DNA from: Clostridia bacterium
Lineage (GTDB): Bacteria; Bacillota; Clostridia; Christensenellales; Aristaeellaceae
DNA length: 37,580 nucleotides
Direction: 5' to 3'
Assembly: GCA_017534885.1 (NCBI GenBank)
Contig: JAFXVR010000052.1
Coordinates: forward strand, 1-37,580
Under the pieces are notes generated by a model. The model was not told the DNA's origin, did not search any database, and saw nothing but the letters and a program-made list of their open reading frames with translations. The translations under genes were made by a program, and so were the position numbers. This document shows, one piece after another, positions 1 through 8,345 of this stretch (position 1 is the first letter of the stretch; every line of letters starts with the position of its first letter).

Positions 1-9
1 ACCTTTTTG

Positions 10-35
10 TTACTTTTTCGGTCACGAAAAAGTAA
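10..35. repeat. Perfect inverted repeat (hairpin)
   Basis: The 11-base arm TTACTTTTTCG at 10-20 is followed by the loop gtca and its exact complement at 25-35. No gene is visible in 1-271. The hairpin could be a terminator for a gene outside the window or part of a dispersed repeat. Confidence 0.5.
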
Positions 36-219
36 GGGGGTCTGACTCTACTCAAGCAATGTATTCCGCGCAAGGCAGGAATCCCAGCCATGAGCCGGCC
101 ATTCCGCCATGAAAGATCAGGGTCATCTGCCCTCCGCTCAGGAAAGACCGAATAAAGCAAGAAATCAGAGCGGAACAAAACCCGCCCTGACTGCTGAGGG
201 GGAAAATCCCACGCGCCTG

Positions 220-251
220 CCCGGGAGGGAGGTATCACCCTTCCTCCCGGG
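220..251 (-). terminator. Hairpin downstream of the peptide-binding protein gene
   Basis: The arms CCCGGGAGG (220-228) and CCTCCCGGG (243-251) can pair just past the stop codon of the minus-strand gene that ends at 272. Only a short T run follows (rc of the aaaa at 203-206), so it may be a weak or factor-assisted terminator. Confidence 0.5.
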
Positions 252-271
252 AGCCTCATTGCGCGGTCTTC

Positions 272-1924
272 TTACTTCACCGCATCCTTATAGACGCGAT
301 TCAGCGCCACGGGGTGGAACTGCACGTTCTCCACGCCGGCGGCAATCAGGTTGGCATTGGCCTTGGTGTACAGAGGCGCGATGACGGCTTCCTGCATGAC
401 CAGGGTTTCAGCCTTGTACATGGCGGCCCAGCGGGCGTCGTAATCGGTGATGTACGCGCCGGTGGTGCAGTCCGCGATCAGCTGGTCATACTCGGCGTTG
501 GACCAGAAGCCGTAGTTGTTGGAGTTGTTGGTGATCCACATGCCCAGGTAGGTCATGGGGTCGGCATAGTCCGGGCCCCAGCGGGTCAGGGCGATGTCAT
601 AGTTGTCGTTCTGCATCTTGTCCAGGCGCTCCGCCTTGGTCATGGGCTGCAGGTTGACGGTCACGCCGTCCAGCAGGTCCTCGACGTCCTCCTTGATGGC
701 CTGGGCCACCTTGGCGACCTCGTCACCCTCGTTGTTGCCATAGATCATGGTGAAGGTGAACTCTTCCACGCCCAGCTCAGCCTTGGCGGCGGCCAGGTAC
801 TCCTGCGCCTTCTCGGGGTTGTAGCCCACATAGTCGGCGAACATGGACTGATCCGCGGAGAAGTCCTCGCCGGTGGTGGCGGAGGAGGCGAACTGCGGCG
901 GCACGGCGGTGAAGGTGGCCAGAGAGCCGTCCATCACATAGTTGTCCACCAGGTTGTCGCGGTCGATGGCGTTGGTGAAGGCCAGGCGCAGGTTGGCGTT
1001 GGCCAGCATGCCGCCCTGGGCGTTCTTCTCGGTCTGGCTGAAGGAGAGGTACCACATGTAGCCGGCGCCGGTGACCTTCAGGTTCTGGCTGAGGGTGGCG
1101 TCGTTCTTGGCGGCGTCCACCTGGTTGCCGGAGACGGACACGATGTCCAGGGTGCCGGCGCGGAAGGAGGACAGGGCGCTGTCGGAGGAACCGACCACCT
1201 GGTAGCGGATGCCGGCCAGCTTCACGCGGTCAGCGTCCCAGTAGGTCTCGTTCTTCTTCACGGACAGGGAGGCGGTGCCGGGGGTGTAGCTCTCCAGCAC
1301 GAAGGCGCCGTTGGACAGGAAGGTCTCGGGGCTGGTGCCGTACATGCCTTCCTCCAGGCTGGCGTAGAAGGCCTCATTGATGGGGTAGAAGGTGGGGAAA
1401 TACATCAGGGAGGGGAAGAAGGACACGGGCACGTTCAGCTCCACCACCAGGGTCTTGGCGTCGGGAGCGGTGACGGCCAGCGTGGTGAGGTCGCTCTCCG
1501 CGCCGGAGATGATCTCAGCCGCGCCCTTGATGTTGCCGATTTCGTCCAGCATGTAGGCGTACTCGCCGGCTTCCTTGGCGATGCGCCTCCAGGCAAACAC
1601 GAAGTCGTCCGCGGTCACGTCCGCGCCGTTGGACCACTTGGCGTCGCGCAGGTGGAAGGTGTAGGTCAGGCCGTCCTCGGACAGGTCGTAGCTCTCGGCG
1701 ATGGCGGGCACAGCAGCGCCGTCCGCGTCCATCTGCATGAGGCCGTCGATGCAGTCCGCGATCACTTCAAAAGAGTCGCCGTCGGTGGCCAGGTTGGTGT
1801 CCAGGCTCATGACATTGGTGCCCAGCATGACGCCCAGATAGGCCGCGTCGTCCGCCGTGGCCACCATGGACACGCTGGTCATCAGCAGCGCCACAGCCAG
1901 GAAAAATGCAGCAAACTTCTTCAT
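272..1924 (-). CDS. Peptide ABC transporter substrate-binding protein (OppA/SBP_bac_5 family)
   Basis: This is the extracytoplasmic receptor of an oligopeptide ABC importer. The protein is 550 aa, a usual family length. It has an N-terminal signal peptide (MKK, a hydrophobic stretch to about residue 20, then ATA-DD), followed by the typical opening in which substrate-free OppA proteins describe a near-N-terminal 'SLDTNLATD' segment and a later 'YTFHLRDAKWSNGADVTADD' block. The family's DYADP-like segment (GPDYADPMTYL) is seen near the C-terminus. The start was set at the ATG at 1924 because GAAAGGA lies seven bases before it; the upstream in-frame ATG at 1933 abuts that site. No lipobox cysteine is present, which is unusual for a Gram-positive binding protein. 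No permease or ATPase gene is adjacent, so it is an orphan receptor in this window. Peptide specificity cannot be read from sequence. Confidence 0.92.
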   Translation of the reverse strand: MKKFAAFFLAVALLMTSVSMVATADDAAYLGVMLGTNVMSLDTNLATDGDSFEVIADCIDGLMQMDADGAAVPAIAESYDLSEDGLTYTFHLRDAKWSNGADVTADDFVFAWRRIAKEAGEYAYMLDEIGNIKGAAEIISGAESDLTTLAVTAPDAKTLVVELNVPVSFFPSLMYFPTFYPINEAFYASLEEGMYGTSPETFLSNGAFVLESYTPGTASLSVKKNETYWDADRVKLAGIRYQVVGSSDSALSSFRAGTLDIVSVSGNQVDAAKNDATLSQNLKVTGAGYMWYLSFSQTEKNAQGGMLANANLRLAFTNAIDRDNLVDNYVMDGSLATFTAVPPQFASSATTGEDFSADQSMFADYVGYNPEKAQEYLAAAKAELGVEEFTFTMIYGNNEGDEVAKVAQAIKEDVEDLLDGVTVNLQPMTKAERLDKMQNDNYDIALTRWGPDYADPMTYLGMWITNNSNNYGFWSNAEYDQLIADCTTGAYITDYDARWAAMYKAETLVMQEAVIAPLYTKANANLIAAGVENVQFHPVALNRVYKDAVK

Positions 1925-1981
1925 TGGATTCATCCTTTCGCATTGCGTTCATGGAGGCCCCAAAGCCTTCCATACCCGCAT

Positions 1982-2010
1982 ATTATATTGAATCAGGCGC
2001 CCTGTGTAAA
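1982..2010 (-). promoter_or_regulatory. Sigma-A type promoter of the peptide-binding protein gene
   Basis: Read on the minus strand, the -35 TTTACA (2005-2010) and -10 TATAAT (1982-1987) are separated by 17 bases. The predicted RNA start lies about 50 bases before the gene start. Confidence 0.8.
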
Positions 2011-2104
2011 GAAGAATACAGGAAAAATACAATGACCGAAACACCCCGGAAATGCAGGGCAGCCGCCCCCGCCATGCGAAACACCCAAGCCGGTCAGTTT
2101 TCCC

Positions 2105-2133
2105 TTTTCACACGGTCAGGGATGTGGTATACT
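2105..2133 (+). promoter_or_regulatory. Possible promoter for the patatin-like gene
   Basis: TTTTCA (2105-2110), a 17-base gap and TATACT (2128-2133). The -35 is weak, and the leader to the gene at 2510 would be long and full of palindromic repeats. Confidence 0.35.
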
Positions 2134-2168
2134 GCTGATGAAGCGCCTAACGCCACCCGCAAAGCCCC

Positions 2169-2282
2169 GCGAAGGGGGTCCAGGGGGCGCGAGTTCCGCG
2201 TGTCACCAGTGGCGACCTTCAGAGCGGAACGAGCGTTGAGTCCGCAAAGCCCCCCTGGTCGGGCCCGCAGACGCGAAACCCC
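2169..2282 (+). repeat. Two-hairpin dispersed repeat, copy A (long loop)
   Basis: Starts with GCGAAGGGGGTCCAGGGGG and ends with the CCCCCCTGG arm plus a CCCGCAGACGCG hairpin. The first hairpin's apical loop is expanded by roughly 60 bases compared with the other copies, yet both stem arms are kept. Copy B follows directly in tandem. Confidence 0.75.
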
Positions 2283-2347
2283 GCGAAGGGGGTCCAGGGG
2301 GGGCGATTGCAAAGCCCCCCTGGTCGCCTCCGCAGACGCGAAACACC
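2283..2347 (+). repeat. Two-hairpin dispersed repeat, copy B
   Basis: Layout as in the family: a GCGAAGGGGGT head, stem CCAGGGGGG / CCCCCCTGG around a short GATTGCAAAG-like loop, then a partly decayed second hairpin (CGCCTCCGCAGACGCG) and a GAAACACC tail. Confidence 0.85.
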
Positions 2348-2372
2348 TGCTCAAAAACAATCCATGCAGAGG

Positions 2373-2434
2373 GCCGAAGGGGTGCAGGGGGCGATCGGAA
2401 AGCCCCCTGCTCGCGTCCGCAGACGCGAAACCCC
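2373..2434 (+). repeat. Two-hairpin dispersed repeat, copy C
   Basis: The stem here is TGCAGGGGGC / GCCCCCTGC. Compared with CCAGGGGG / CCCCCTGG in other copies, a base has changed in both arms together. The second hairpin is GCGTC-cgca-GACGC, followed by GAAACCCC. Confidence 0.85.
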
Positions 2435-2509
2435 TGCTCACATCAGTGACAAGCCAAGGAAACGCAATCAGCAAAAGGACTATATCCAAAAAGCAGGAGG
2501 AACCAAGTA

Positions 2510-3358
2510 ATGACTTCAGCCCTGGTCATGGAGGGCGGCGCCATGCGCGGCATGTTCACCTGCGGTGTCATCGACACCCTGATGTCCGCCGGGGTGACCT
2601 TCCCCGCCGCGGCGGGCATCTCCGCAGGCGCGGTCTTCGGCTGCAACATCAAGTCCCGCCAGCCGGGCCGGGCGCTGCGGTATAACATGAAGTACTGCCG
2701 CGACCCCCGGTACTGCAGCCTGCGCTCCCTGCTGCGCACCGGCGACCTCTACGGCGCGGACTTCTGCTACCGCCTTCTGCCCGACCAGCTGGATCCCTTC
2801 GACCGGGAGGCCTTCCGGGAAAACCCCATGGTCTTTGAGATCGGCGCCACCGATGTGCGCACCGGCCGCTGTGTCTACCACACCTGCTTTGACGGCGGAG
2901 CGGAGGACATGCTCTGGTTCCGGGCTTCCGCCTCCATGCCGCTGGTGTCGAGGCCCGTCGCGGTGAGCGGCCTGCTCCTGCTGGACGGCGGCATTGCGGA
3001 CGCCGTGCCCTGCGCGCATATGGAAGCCCTTGGCTATGACCGGAATGTGATCGTCCTGACCCAGCCCCGAGGCTACCGCAAGAAGCCGATTTCGGCCCTC
3101 CCCCTGTACCGCCTGGCCCTCCGCCGCTGGCCCGCGGTGTATGAGGCCATGGCCGCCCGCCACGAGATGTACAACCGCCAGATGGACGAGATCGACGCCC
3201 GCGAAGCCTCCGGCGCCGCTCTGGTCATCCGTCCCCCGGCTCCCCTGAACATCGGTCATACCGAAAGGAACCCCGCCGAGCTGGAGCGGGTCTACCGGGT
3301 GGGTCAGCGGGAGGCGGAGCGCAGGATGGAGGAAGTGAAGCGCTTCCTGGAGGAATAG
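2510..3358 (+). CDS. Patatin-like phospholipase family protein (YjjU-like)
   Basis: A predicted serine hydrolase of the patatin fold, which cleaves acyl esters of lipids with a Ser-Asp dyad. The 282 aa length fits the YjjU-type subgroup. Visible motifs: oxyanion-hole loop GGAMRG (9-14), nucleophile elbow G-I-S-A-G with Ser38, and the DGG motif with Asp159. There is no signal peptide, so it probably acts in the cytoplasm or at the inner membrane face. The ATG at 2510 has AGGAGG (about 2495-2500) at good spacing. The next gene starts on the base after its stop codon, and its ribosome site lies inside this gene's last codons, so the two are translationally coupled. The true lipid substrate is unknown. 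Confidence 0.88.
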   Translation: MTSALVMEGGAMRGMFTCGVIDTLMSAGVTFPAAAGISAGAVFGCNIKSRQPGRALRYNMKYCRDPRYCSLRSLLRTGDLYGADFCYRLLPDQLDPFDREAFRENPMVFEIGATDVRTGRCVYHTCFDGGAEDMLWFRASASMPLVSRPVAVSGLLLLDGGIADAVPCAHMEALGYDRNVIVLTQPRGYRKKPISALPLYRLALRRWPAVYEAMAARHEMYNRQMDEIDAREASGAALVIRPPAPLNIGHTERNPAELERVYRVGQREAERRMEEVKRFLEE

Positions 3359-3826
3359 ATGCTGACAATTCATTGCGGCGGTGGTTTTCTTTTCACAGAC
3401 AGCAGTTATACGGGTACGCTTTTTGTGCAGACGGATTCGGGATGCTTCCCGTCGGAAGGCTGGACAGACTACCCTGAGATCGTGCTGGGATGGTGGCTTG
3501 ATACCCTGAAGAGCGTATTGATCGGACGTGAGGGCCGTACCTATACGTTTCTTTTCATGGACGGACCATATGCCATCCGCTGCCTGAAGGAGAGTGATCA
3601 TCTGACACTCCGTTTTGAGCGGGAAAACACCGCTGTCCTGCCGGCTTGCAAAACGACCCTTGATGCATTCTCCGCGGCGATTCGGAACGCAATGGAAACC
3701 CTGATCCGTCAGCTGTATCTCGCCGCCCAAACAGACAGGATCGAATCAATCCGGGGGTATCTGAAACAGCTTGACGCCTGGTGGCCCGATCTGCGGAAAA
3801 AGGTTGATTTGCAGCCCGATCTGTGA
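3359..3826 (+). CDS. Conserved-looking protein of unknown function
   Basis: 155 aa, not recognised. The ATG at 3359 immediately follows the stop of the patatin-like gene, and GGAGG in that gene's final codons supplies the ribosome site. The N-terminal half looks like beta strands with many aromatic residues (GGGFLFTDSSYTGTLF, YTFLFMDGPYAIRCL). The C-terminal half is probably helical (DAFSAAIRNAMETLIRQLYL) and ends charged. There is no signal peptide or membrane segment. Its base composition is less GC-rich than its neighbours, which may point to later arrival. It probably works with, or is co-regulated with, the hydrolase, but no function can be assigned. Confidence 0.7.
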   Translation: MLTIHCGGGFLFTDSSYTGTLFVQTDSGCFPSEGWTDYPEIVLGWWLDTLKSVLIGREGRTYTFLFMDGPYAIRCLKESDHLTLRFERENTAVLPACKTTLDAFSAAIRNAMETLIRQLYLAAQTDRIESIRGYLKQLDAWWPDLRKKVDLQPDL

Positions 3827-3832
3827 TAGCAT
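3804..3832 (+). promoter_or_regulatory. Possible promoter for the zinc-ribbon gene
   Basis: TTGATT (3804-3809), 17 bases, TAGCAT (3827-3832). The match is moderate but well placed, about 45 bases before the ATG at 3879. Confidence 0.35.
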
Positions 3833-3878
3833 CAGGGTGATGAAAGCCTTTCGGACAACAGAAAAGGGGGTCTGATTC

Positions 3879-5144
3879 ATGAACAGAAAAGCGCATCATC
3901 CCATCGCTTTCAGCGGAGCTTTCTCTCTCCGGTTGATGGCCGTCCTGGCTGTCTGCGTTTTAGCCGCCGTCCTCGCCCTGGCGGAGGGCGGATGGGTTTG
4001 CCCGAACTGCGGGCGTGAGAACATCCCGGAGGCGAATTTCTGCGGCAGCTGCCGTACCGCAAAGCCAGTGGAGTCCGCTGAAGTCCCGAACGCGGACGTC
4101 AACGCCTGGGTGTGTTCATCCTGCGGAAGGATCGCGCCCTCCGGCGATGTGTTCTGCGTCAACTGCGGCCAGGATCACCTTGCGACGGACGCCGCCGCGA
4201 TCCTGAGGCCGGCGGCAAGCCTTGAGGCCGTCTCCTTCGCGCCCGCGAACATCCTCAGGATTCCCGCCCGCACCGCGGACGGAACGCTGATCCGGCACTA
4301 TACGGCGCCGGTCACGGGAACATTCCGGTTCTGGATCGCGGATCAGACAGCGGATATGGAATTCAAGATGCGGGTGAAGGACAGCCAGGGGAACGTCCTC
4401 ACCTGGGAGGACTTCTTCAAGAACCGCTCCGCCCGAACCTTAGACTGCACCGAGGGCAGCGTCTATACGATTGAGGTGCAGAACCAGAGCCCTTCCGGCT
4501 CCTATACCCTCTGCATCGGCGAAGCCAGGGACGTTCAGCCCCTCGGCGGATGCAGCGTCATCCGGGACAGCATCAGCTTCGAAGATCAGCGCAACCGCTA
4601 TCAGCTGATTCCGGAGGTCACGGGCCTGTACAGGGTCACCCTGTCCGAGGCGCAAAACGGCTTCTCGGTCAAGCCGCTGTTGAAGGACAGCCTGGGCTAT
4701 GTGCTGGACTCCGCGACCTTCGGCATGGAGATGGGGGGCGGGATCTCCGCCGAATTGAAGGCAGGGGAAACCTACTTCATCGAGATCGCCCAGCGGGATT
4801 CCCTCGGGGAGTACGAGCTGACCATCGGCCGCCCGAACCCCGTGATCGATCTCTCGGGCTGCGGCGCTTTCGGCGATTCCGTCTATTATTGGGAGCAGGA
4901 AAACATCTACCGCTTCACCGCCGCGAAAACCGGCACCTACCGCTTCACCATGACCCAGACCTCCAAGGGCAATGAGTTCAACCTGAAGATCAACAACGCC
5001 CTGGGCTATCAGATCGAAAGCTTCCGGGGCATGAGCGAAGGCGCGTACCGCGACGTGGACCTGACCGCCGGCGAAACTTATCAGATCGTCGTTCAGCAGC
5101 GCTCCGGCCAAGGCAGCTACTCGATGATCATCAGCTATCCGTAA
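3879..5144 (+). CDS. Secreted double zinc-ribbon protein with three beta-sandwich repeats
   Basis: 421 aa. Residues 15-35 form a hydrophobic signal or anchor ending in ALA-EGG. Two treble-cysteine ribbons follow: C41-x2-C44...C55-x2-C58 and C79-x2-C82...C93-x2-C96. From about residue 115 there are three repeats of roughly 100 residues, each with 'Y-[RT]-F/V-T' and 'G-x-Y-x-L-x-I-G' strands and an 'AGETYxIxVxQ' segment. They resemble bacterial pre-peptidase C-terminal (PPC-like) beta-sandwich domains. AAGGGGG at about 3863-3869 supports the ATG at 3879. If the N-terminal segment works as a signal, the ribbons lie outside the membrane, which is unusual. A stand-alone surface adhesin or binding protein is plausible; the function is not known. 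Confidence 0.75.
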   Translation: MNRKAHHPIAFSGAFSLRLMAVLAVCVLAAVLALAEGGWVCPNCGRENIPEANFCGSCRTAKPVESAEVPNADVNAWVCSSCGRIAPSGDVFCVNCGQDHLATDAAAILRPAASLEAVSFAPANILRIPARTADGTLIRHYTAPVTGTFRFWIADQTADMEFKMRVKDSQGNVLTWEDFFKNRSARTLDCTEGSVYTIEVQNQSPSGSYTLCIGEARDVQPLGGCSVIRDSISFEDQRNRYQLIPEVTGLYRVTLSEAQNGFSVKPLLKDSLGYVLDSATFGMEMGGGISAELKAGETYFIEIAQRDSLGEYELTIGRPNPVIDLSGCGAFGDSVYYWEQENIYRFTAAKTGTYRFTMTQTSKGNEFNLKINNALGYQIESFRGMSEGAYRDVDLTAGETYQIVVQQRSGQGSYSMIISYP

Positions 5145-5204
5145 GCCCCGCTCTGAATCATTTATACCACTTTCAACTTGAATTGCTCAATTCATATTGA
5201 CAAG

Positions 5205-5265
5205 GGATTTCGCGCCTGCGGGCGCGACCAGGGGGCTTTGCGGTCGCCCCCTGGACCCCTTCGCA
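5205..5265 (-). repeat. Two-hairpin dispersed repeat, copy D (inverted)
   Basis: Reverse orientation relative to copies A-C. The hairpins are CGCGCC-tgc-GGGCGCG and CCAGGGGG / CCCCCTGG. It sits in the 240-base gap between the convergent zinc-ribbon and jag genes. Confidence 0.85.
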
Positions 5266-5327
5266 TCTCGCTCGTCTTTACGTTTTCATTTGAGAATAGT
5301 ATCTTCGCCGTTCTCCCTTCGACCGCA

Positions 5328-5373
5328 GAAAAAAGCTCCTACTGATGCGGAAATCCCCATCAGTCAGGAGCTT
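5328..5373 (-). terminator. Rho-independent terminator of the rpmH-jag operon
   Basis: The arms AGCTCCT-ACTGATG (5334-5347) and CATCAGTCAGGAGCT (5358-5372) pair with one bulge. On the minus strand the hairpin is followed by six U. The plus-strand side also has a T-rich tail, so it may work both ways for the convergent gene. Confidence 0.85.
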
Positions 5374-5385
5374 CTTTTCTGTCTG

Positions 5386-6555
5386 TTATTTCCTCACCGT
5401 GATGACCACGTGCCGGTTGGGATCTTCACCCTCGGAGTGGGTGTCCACCTGCTCGTTGGCCTGAAGGGCGGAATGGATGATGCGGCGCTCGTAGGGGTTC
5501 ATGGGCTCCATGGCCACGCGGCGGCCGGTTTTCACGGCGCGGTTGGCCATACGGTTGGCCAGGCGGATGAGGGTGTCCTCGCGCTTGGCGCGGTAGTTCT
5601 CGGTGTCTAAGGTCACGCGGGTGTAGTGATCCTGGCTGCGGTTGACCCGCAGGCTGGTGAGGTACTGCAGGGCGTCCAGGGTCTCGCCGCGGCGGCCGAT
5701 CAGGATGCCCAGGGTGTCGCCGGTCATGTAGCCGAAGACATTGCCCTCCTCGTCGGTGCCCATGCGGATTTCGACATCCACGCCCATCAGGCGGGTGACT
5801 TCCTGCAGGAAGGCCTTGGCCTTGCCGGCCTGGGACTCGGGGTCCAGGGCCCCCTCTTCGATCATGGTGACCACGGGGCGCTCCAGGGGTCGGGCGGGCG
5901 CCTTGGGCGGCAGGGGCTTCTTCTCGGGGGCGGGGGCTTCCGCCTCGGGGGCTTCAGCGGTCTCGGGCTTGTCAGCCTTGTGTCCCTTGGAGCGGTGGCG
6001 CGGACGGCGGCGCTTGCTGCGGGCGGGGGTCTCCTCCTCGTCCTCGGGCATGGCGTTCAGCGCGTCGAAGGTCTCTTCGGGCGCTTCCTCCTCAGCGGGG
6101 GCGGCGGCCACAGGCGCTGGCTTCTCAGCCTCGGCGGGCTTGCGGTCGGGATTCACCCGGCGCACGGGCTCGGGGCGGTTTTTCCTGGCCGGGGCGGGCT
6201 TTTCGGCCTCAGCGGGCTTGTCGGCGGCTTCGGCCTTCTCGGGCTTCTCGGCAGGCTTTTCGGCCTTGGGCGCGCGGGGCCTGGGCTCCTTGCGGGGCTT
6301 CTCGGTTTTCGCCGGAGCCTTGTGCTCGCTCAGCAGCGCGTCCACGTCCAGCTCGTCCTCGTCAAAGGCGTCCTCCTCGGCATACTTGCGGGTCACCCGC
6401 ACCCGGGCCAGGCGGGAGCCGAACAGGCCGAAGAGGCCTTTGCTGCCCTCGTCCAGCACTTCCACCTCGGTTTCGCTGATGCTGGCGTTCAGTTCCGCCA
6501 GGGCGGCCTCGATGGCCTCATTCAGCGTCTTTGCGCTTTTCTCAACACTGTTCAT
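5386..6555 (-). CDS. jag: Jag/KhpB family RNA-binding protein
   Basis: 389 aa. KhpB/Jag binds RNA, in known species together with KhpA, and influences cell division and envelope synthesis. Domains: Jag_N (about 1-55, with 'GSKGLFGLFGS'), a long Ala/Glu/Lys/Pro-rich linker (about 60-225), a KH domain with IGRRGETLDALQYL as its GxxG loop, and a C-terminal R3H domain (ERRIIHSAL giving R-x3-H, then a basic end). The start is the ATG at 6555, which overlaps the yidC stop by four bases (ATGA), so translation is coupled. An upstream in-frame extension to 6705 has no Jag similarity and lies inside yidC. The linker is much longer and more repetitive than in many Jag proteins. Confidence 0.93.
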   Translation of the reverse strand: MNSVEKSAKTLNEAIEAALAELNASISETEVEVLDEGSKGLFGLFGSRLARVRVTRKYAEEDAFDEDELDVDALLSEHKAPAKTEKPRKEPRPRAPKAEKPAEKPEKAEAADKPAEAEKPAPARKNRPEPVRRVNPDRKPAEAEKPAPVAAAPAEEEAPEETFDALNAMPEDEEETPARSKRRRPRHRSKGHKADKPETAEAPEAEAPAPEKKPLPPKAPARPLERPVVTMIEEGALDPESQAGKAKAFLQEVTRLMGVDVEIRMGTDEEGNVFGYMTGDTLGILIGRRGETLDALQYLTSLRVNRSQDHYTRVTLDTENYRAKREDTLIRLANRMANRAVKTGRRVAMEPMNPYERRIIHSALQANEQVDTHSEGEDPNRHVVITVRK

Positions 6556-7562
6556 TTGACAGAACCCTCCACGGACACCAGGTCCTTCTCCTTTTCCTCT
6601 TTCTTGTCCAGATACCGGTTGATGAACAGGGTGGTGAACATCATGATGACGTTGCTGGTCACCCAGTACAGGGCGAAGGCGCCGTTGTACTGCGCGCAGA
6701 TCCACAGCGAGAAGATTGGGAAGAACCAGTTCATCATCTTCATGGTGCTCTGGGCCTGCTGGCCAGAGGCGTCAGCGGTGGGCTGCTGCTGGCCGGTCAT
6801 CTTGGTCATGAGGAACTGGGAGACGCAGGAGAAGATGGGCAGGAGGAAGAGGCCGTTGGCTTCCTTCATCAGGCTGACCTGAATGATGAAGAAGTTGATG
6901 TTCCAGCCCGGGAGCTCGCCGCCGTGTTCGATGTAAACGGGCGTGGTCTTCAGGAAGTCATAGATGGACTGCAGGGTGGCGTTCAGGTTGGCGCTGCTGA
7001 AGCTCTCCACCGTCAGGGTGCGGAACTGCTCCGGCAGGGTGGCGATGGTATCCGTGGTCATCAGGTTCTGCCAGACATTGGACGCCACCTGGCGCATGCT
7101 GTTGAACTCGGGCAGGGCGGAGGAGAAAGGAGAGTCGGGCATCCACACGTTGCGGATCCACAGCCAGCTCTCCAGGACAGGCATGGACTCGTTGTTCTTC
7201 AGCAGCTCGATCACCATCCGGACGACCTGCTCGTCAGCCACAGCGCGCATGGCCGACCACATCCAGATGATGAAGGGCCAGGAGATGAGCATGGGCAGGC
7301 AGCCGGACAGGGGCGAAACCTTCTCCTCCTTGTACAGCTCGCTCATCTTGCGGTTCAGCTTTTCCTGATCCTTGCCGTACTTCGCCTGAAGCGCCTGAAC
7401 CTTGGGCTGAATCTTGGCGGTCTTGCGCATGCCCACCCGGCTCTTGTAGTCGAAGGGCAGCATGAGCAGGCGAATGAACAGGGTGAAGACCACAATGGAC
7501 CAGCCATAGTTGCCCACCACGCTGTTGATGCCTCTCAGGATACTGATTGCGATTTCATTCAT
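6552..7562 (-). CDS. yidC: YidC/Oxa1/SpoIIIJ membrane protein insertase
   Basis: 336 aa. Inserts proteins into the cytoplasmic membrane, alone or with SecYEG. The core begins at once: the first helix has the groove arginine ([10 protein letters not shown], Arg31), then comes the cytosolic hairpin ([20 protein letters not shown]) and '[20 protein letters not shown]'. The last helices include '[20 protein letters not shown]'. There is no lipoprotein signal peptide, unlike Bacillus SpoIIIJ. An extracytoplasmic insert (about 110-235) separates the second and third core helices and is longer than in compact YidC proteins. It starts at ATG 7562, overlapping yidD by four bases. Confidence 0.95.
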   Translation of the reverse strand: MNEIAISILRGINSVVGNYGWSIVVFTLFIRLLMLPFDYKSRVGMRKTAKIQPKVQALQAKYGKDQEKLNRKMSELYKEEKVSPLSGCLPMLISWPFIIWMWSAMRAVADEQVVRMVIELLKNNESMPVLESWLWIRNVWMPDSPFSSALPEFNSMRQVASNVWQNLMTTDTIATLPEQFRTLTVESFSSANLNATLQSIYDFLKTTPVYIEHGGELPGWNINFFIIQVSLMKEANGLFLLPIFSCVSQFLMTKMTGQQQPTADASGQQAQSTMKMMNWFFPIFSLWICAQYNGAFALYWVTSNVIMMFTTLFINRYLDKKEEKEKDLVSVEGSVK

Positions 7563-7840
7563 CGGGGCTGGGTTCCCTCCTTTTGGTCAGGCGTCCAATC
7601 CTTGGGCCGGGCGGGCTGCCGGGGATCAAAGGGCACGGGATCATAGCCGCCCCTGCACAGGGGCTGGCACCGCAGCAGCCGCCGCAGCGCAAGCCAGCCG
7701 CCCTTCGCGGGGCCAAAGCGCTCAATGGCCTGCTCGGCATAGCGGGAGCAGGTGGGGGTGAAACGGCAGGTCGGCCGTCCCTTCCACCGGCTCAGGTGGC
7801 GGCGGTAAAAGCGGATGATCCCAAGCAAAAGACGCTCCAT
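7559..7840 (-). CDS. yidD: YidD membrane protein insertion efficiency factor
   Basis: 93 aa, with the family core '[19 protein letters not shown]', '[15 protein letters not shown]' and '[17 protein letters not shown]'. It is a small amphipathic membrane-associated protein thought to aid YidC-dependent insertion. The start at 7840 shares a base with the rnpA stop (TGATG), and its own stop overlaps the yidC ATG by four bases. The gene is tightly embedded between rnpA and yidC, as in most Bacillota. Confidence 0.95.
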   Translation of the reverse strand: MERLLLGIIRFYRRHLSRWKGRPTCRFTPTCSRYAEQAIERFGPAKGGWLALRRLLRCQPLCRGGYDPVPFDPRQPARPKDWTPDQKEGTQPR

Positions 7841-8187
7841 CAAGCGCGATTCCCCTCCATCCCGGACTGGGCCGACTGCTTGAGCAGCAGGCTGTCCATC
7901 TGCTTCTGCAGGGACTGGAAGGTGGCTGTGGCGGCTGACGGTCTGGCGATGACTACATACAGGCCGTTTTTCACATCCCCCAGATGGGGCCGAAAGCACT
8001 CCCGGAGACGGCGTTTGACCTTGTTGCGGGTCACCGCGCCGCCCACCTTTTTGCTGACGGAAAAACCAACCCTCTTCTCGCGGCTCTTGGCCACGAGCAG
8101 AACCAGATCGCGGCTGGACACGCTCTTTCCGCGGCGGTACACGTACTGGAACGCGCTGTTTTTTTGCAGCCGGTAGCGTCTCTCCAT
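7840..8187 (-). CDS. rnpA: Ribonuclease P protein component
   Basis: 115 aa. Protein subunit that helps the RNase P RNA process the 5' ends of pre-tRNAs. The conserved start '[19 protein letters not shown]', '[20 protein letters not shown]' and the RNR-type basic helix [11 protein letters not shown] (53-63) are visible. GGGAGAAG lies before the ATG at 8187. It is about 160 bases from rpmH, a gap that holds two hairpins. Confidence 0.95.
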   Translation of the reverse strand: MERRYRLQKNSAFQYVYRRGKSVSSRDLVLLVAKSREKRVGFSVSKKVGGAVTRNKVKRRLRECFRPHLGDVKNGLYVVIARPSAATATFQSLQKQMDSLLLKQSAQSGMEGNRA

Positions 8188-8242
8188 GCTGATCTTCTCC
8201 CGGAAATCCTGCCCCAGGCCGCGTGAGCGCCTGTTATGCAGG

Positions 8243-8287
8243 AAAAAGCCCGCTTCCTACGCGAAGGATGTCGCTGAAGGCGGGCTG
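8243..8287 (-). terminator. Terminator-like hairpin between rpmH and rnpA
   Basis: On the minus strand AGCCCGCCTTC pairs with GAAGCGGGCT (one C bulged) and is followed by five T (plus-strand aaaaa at 8243-8247). A second hairpin, GGCCGGCG / CGCCGGCC, lies nearer rpmH at about 8302-8326. A leaky stop here would give more L34 message than rnpA-yidC message. Confidence 0.7.
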
Positions 8288-8345
8288 ATCCACAAATTGA
8301 CGGCCGGCGAACCCTGCCCGCCGGCCTCTCGCTGACGCTGAAAAA

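Noticed and set aside
314..2035. Long plus-strand frame opposite the peptide-binding protein gene
   Set aside because: His/Val/Gly-rich shadow typical of the complementary strand of a GC-rich gene; no ribosome site or domain.
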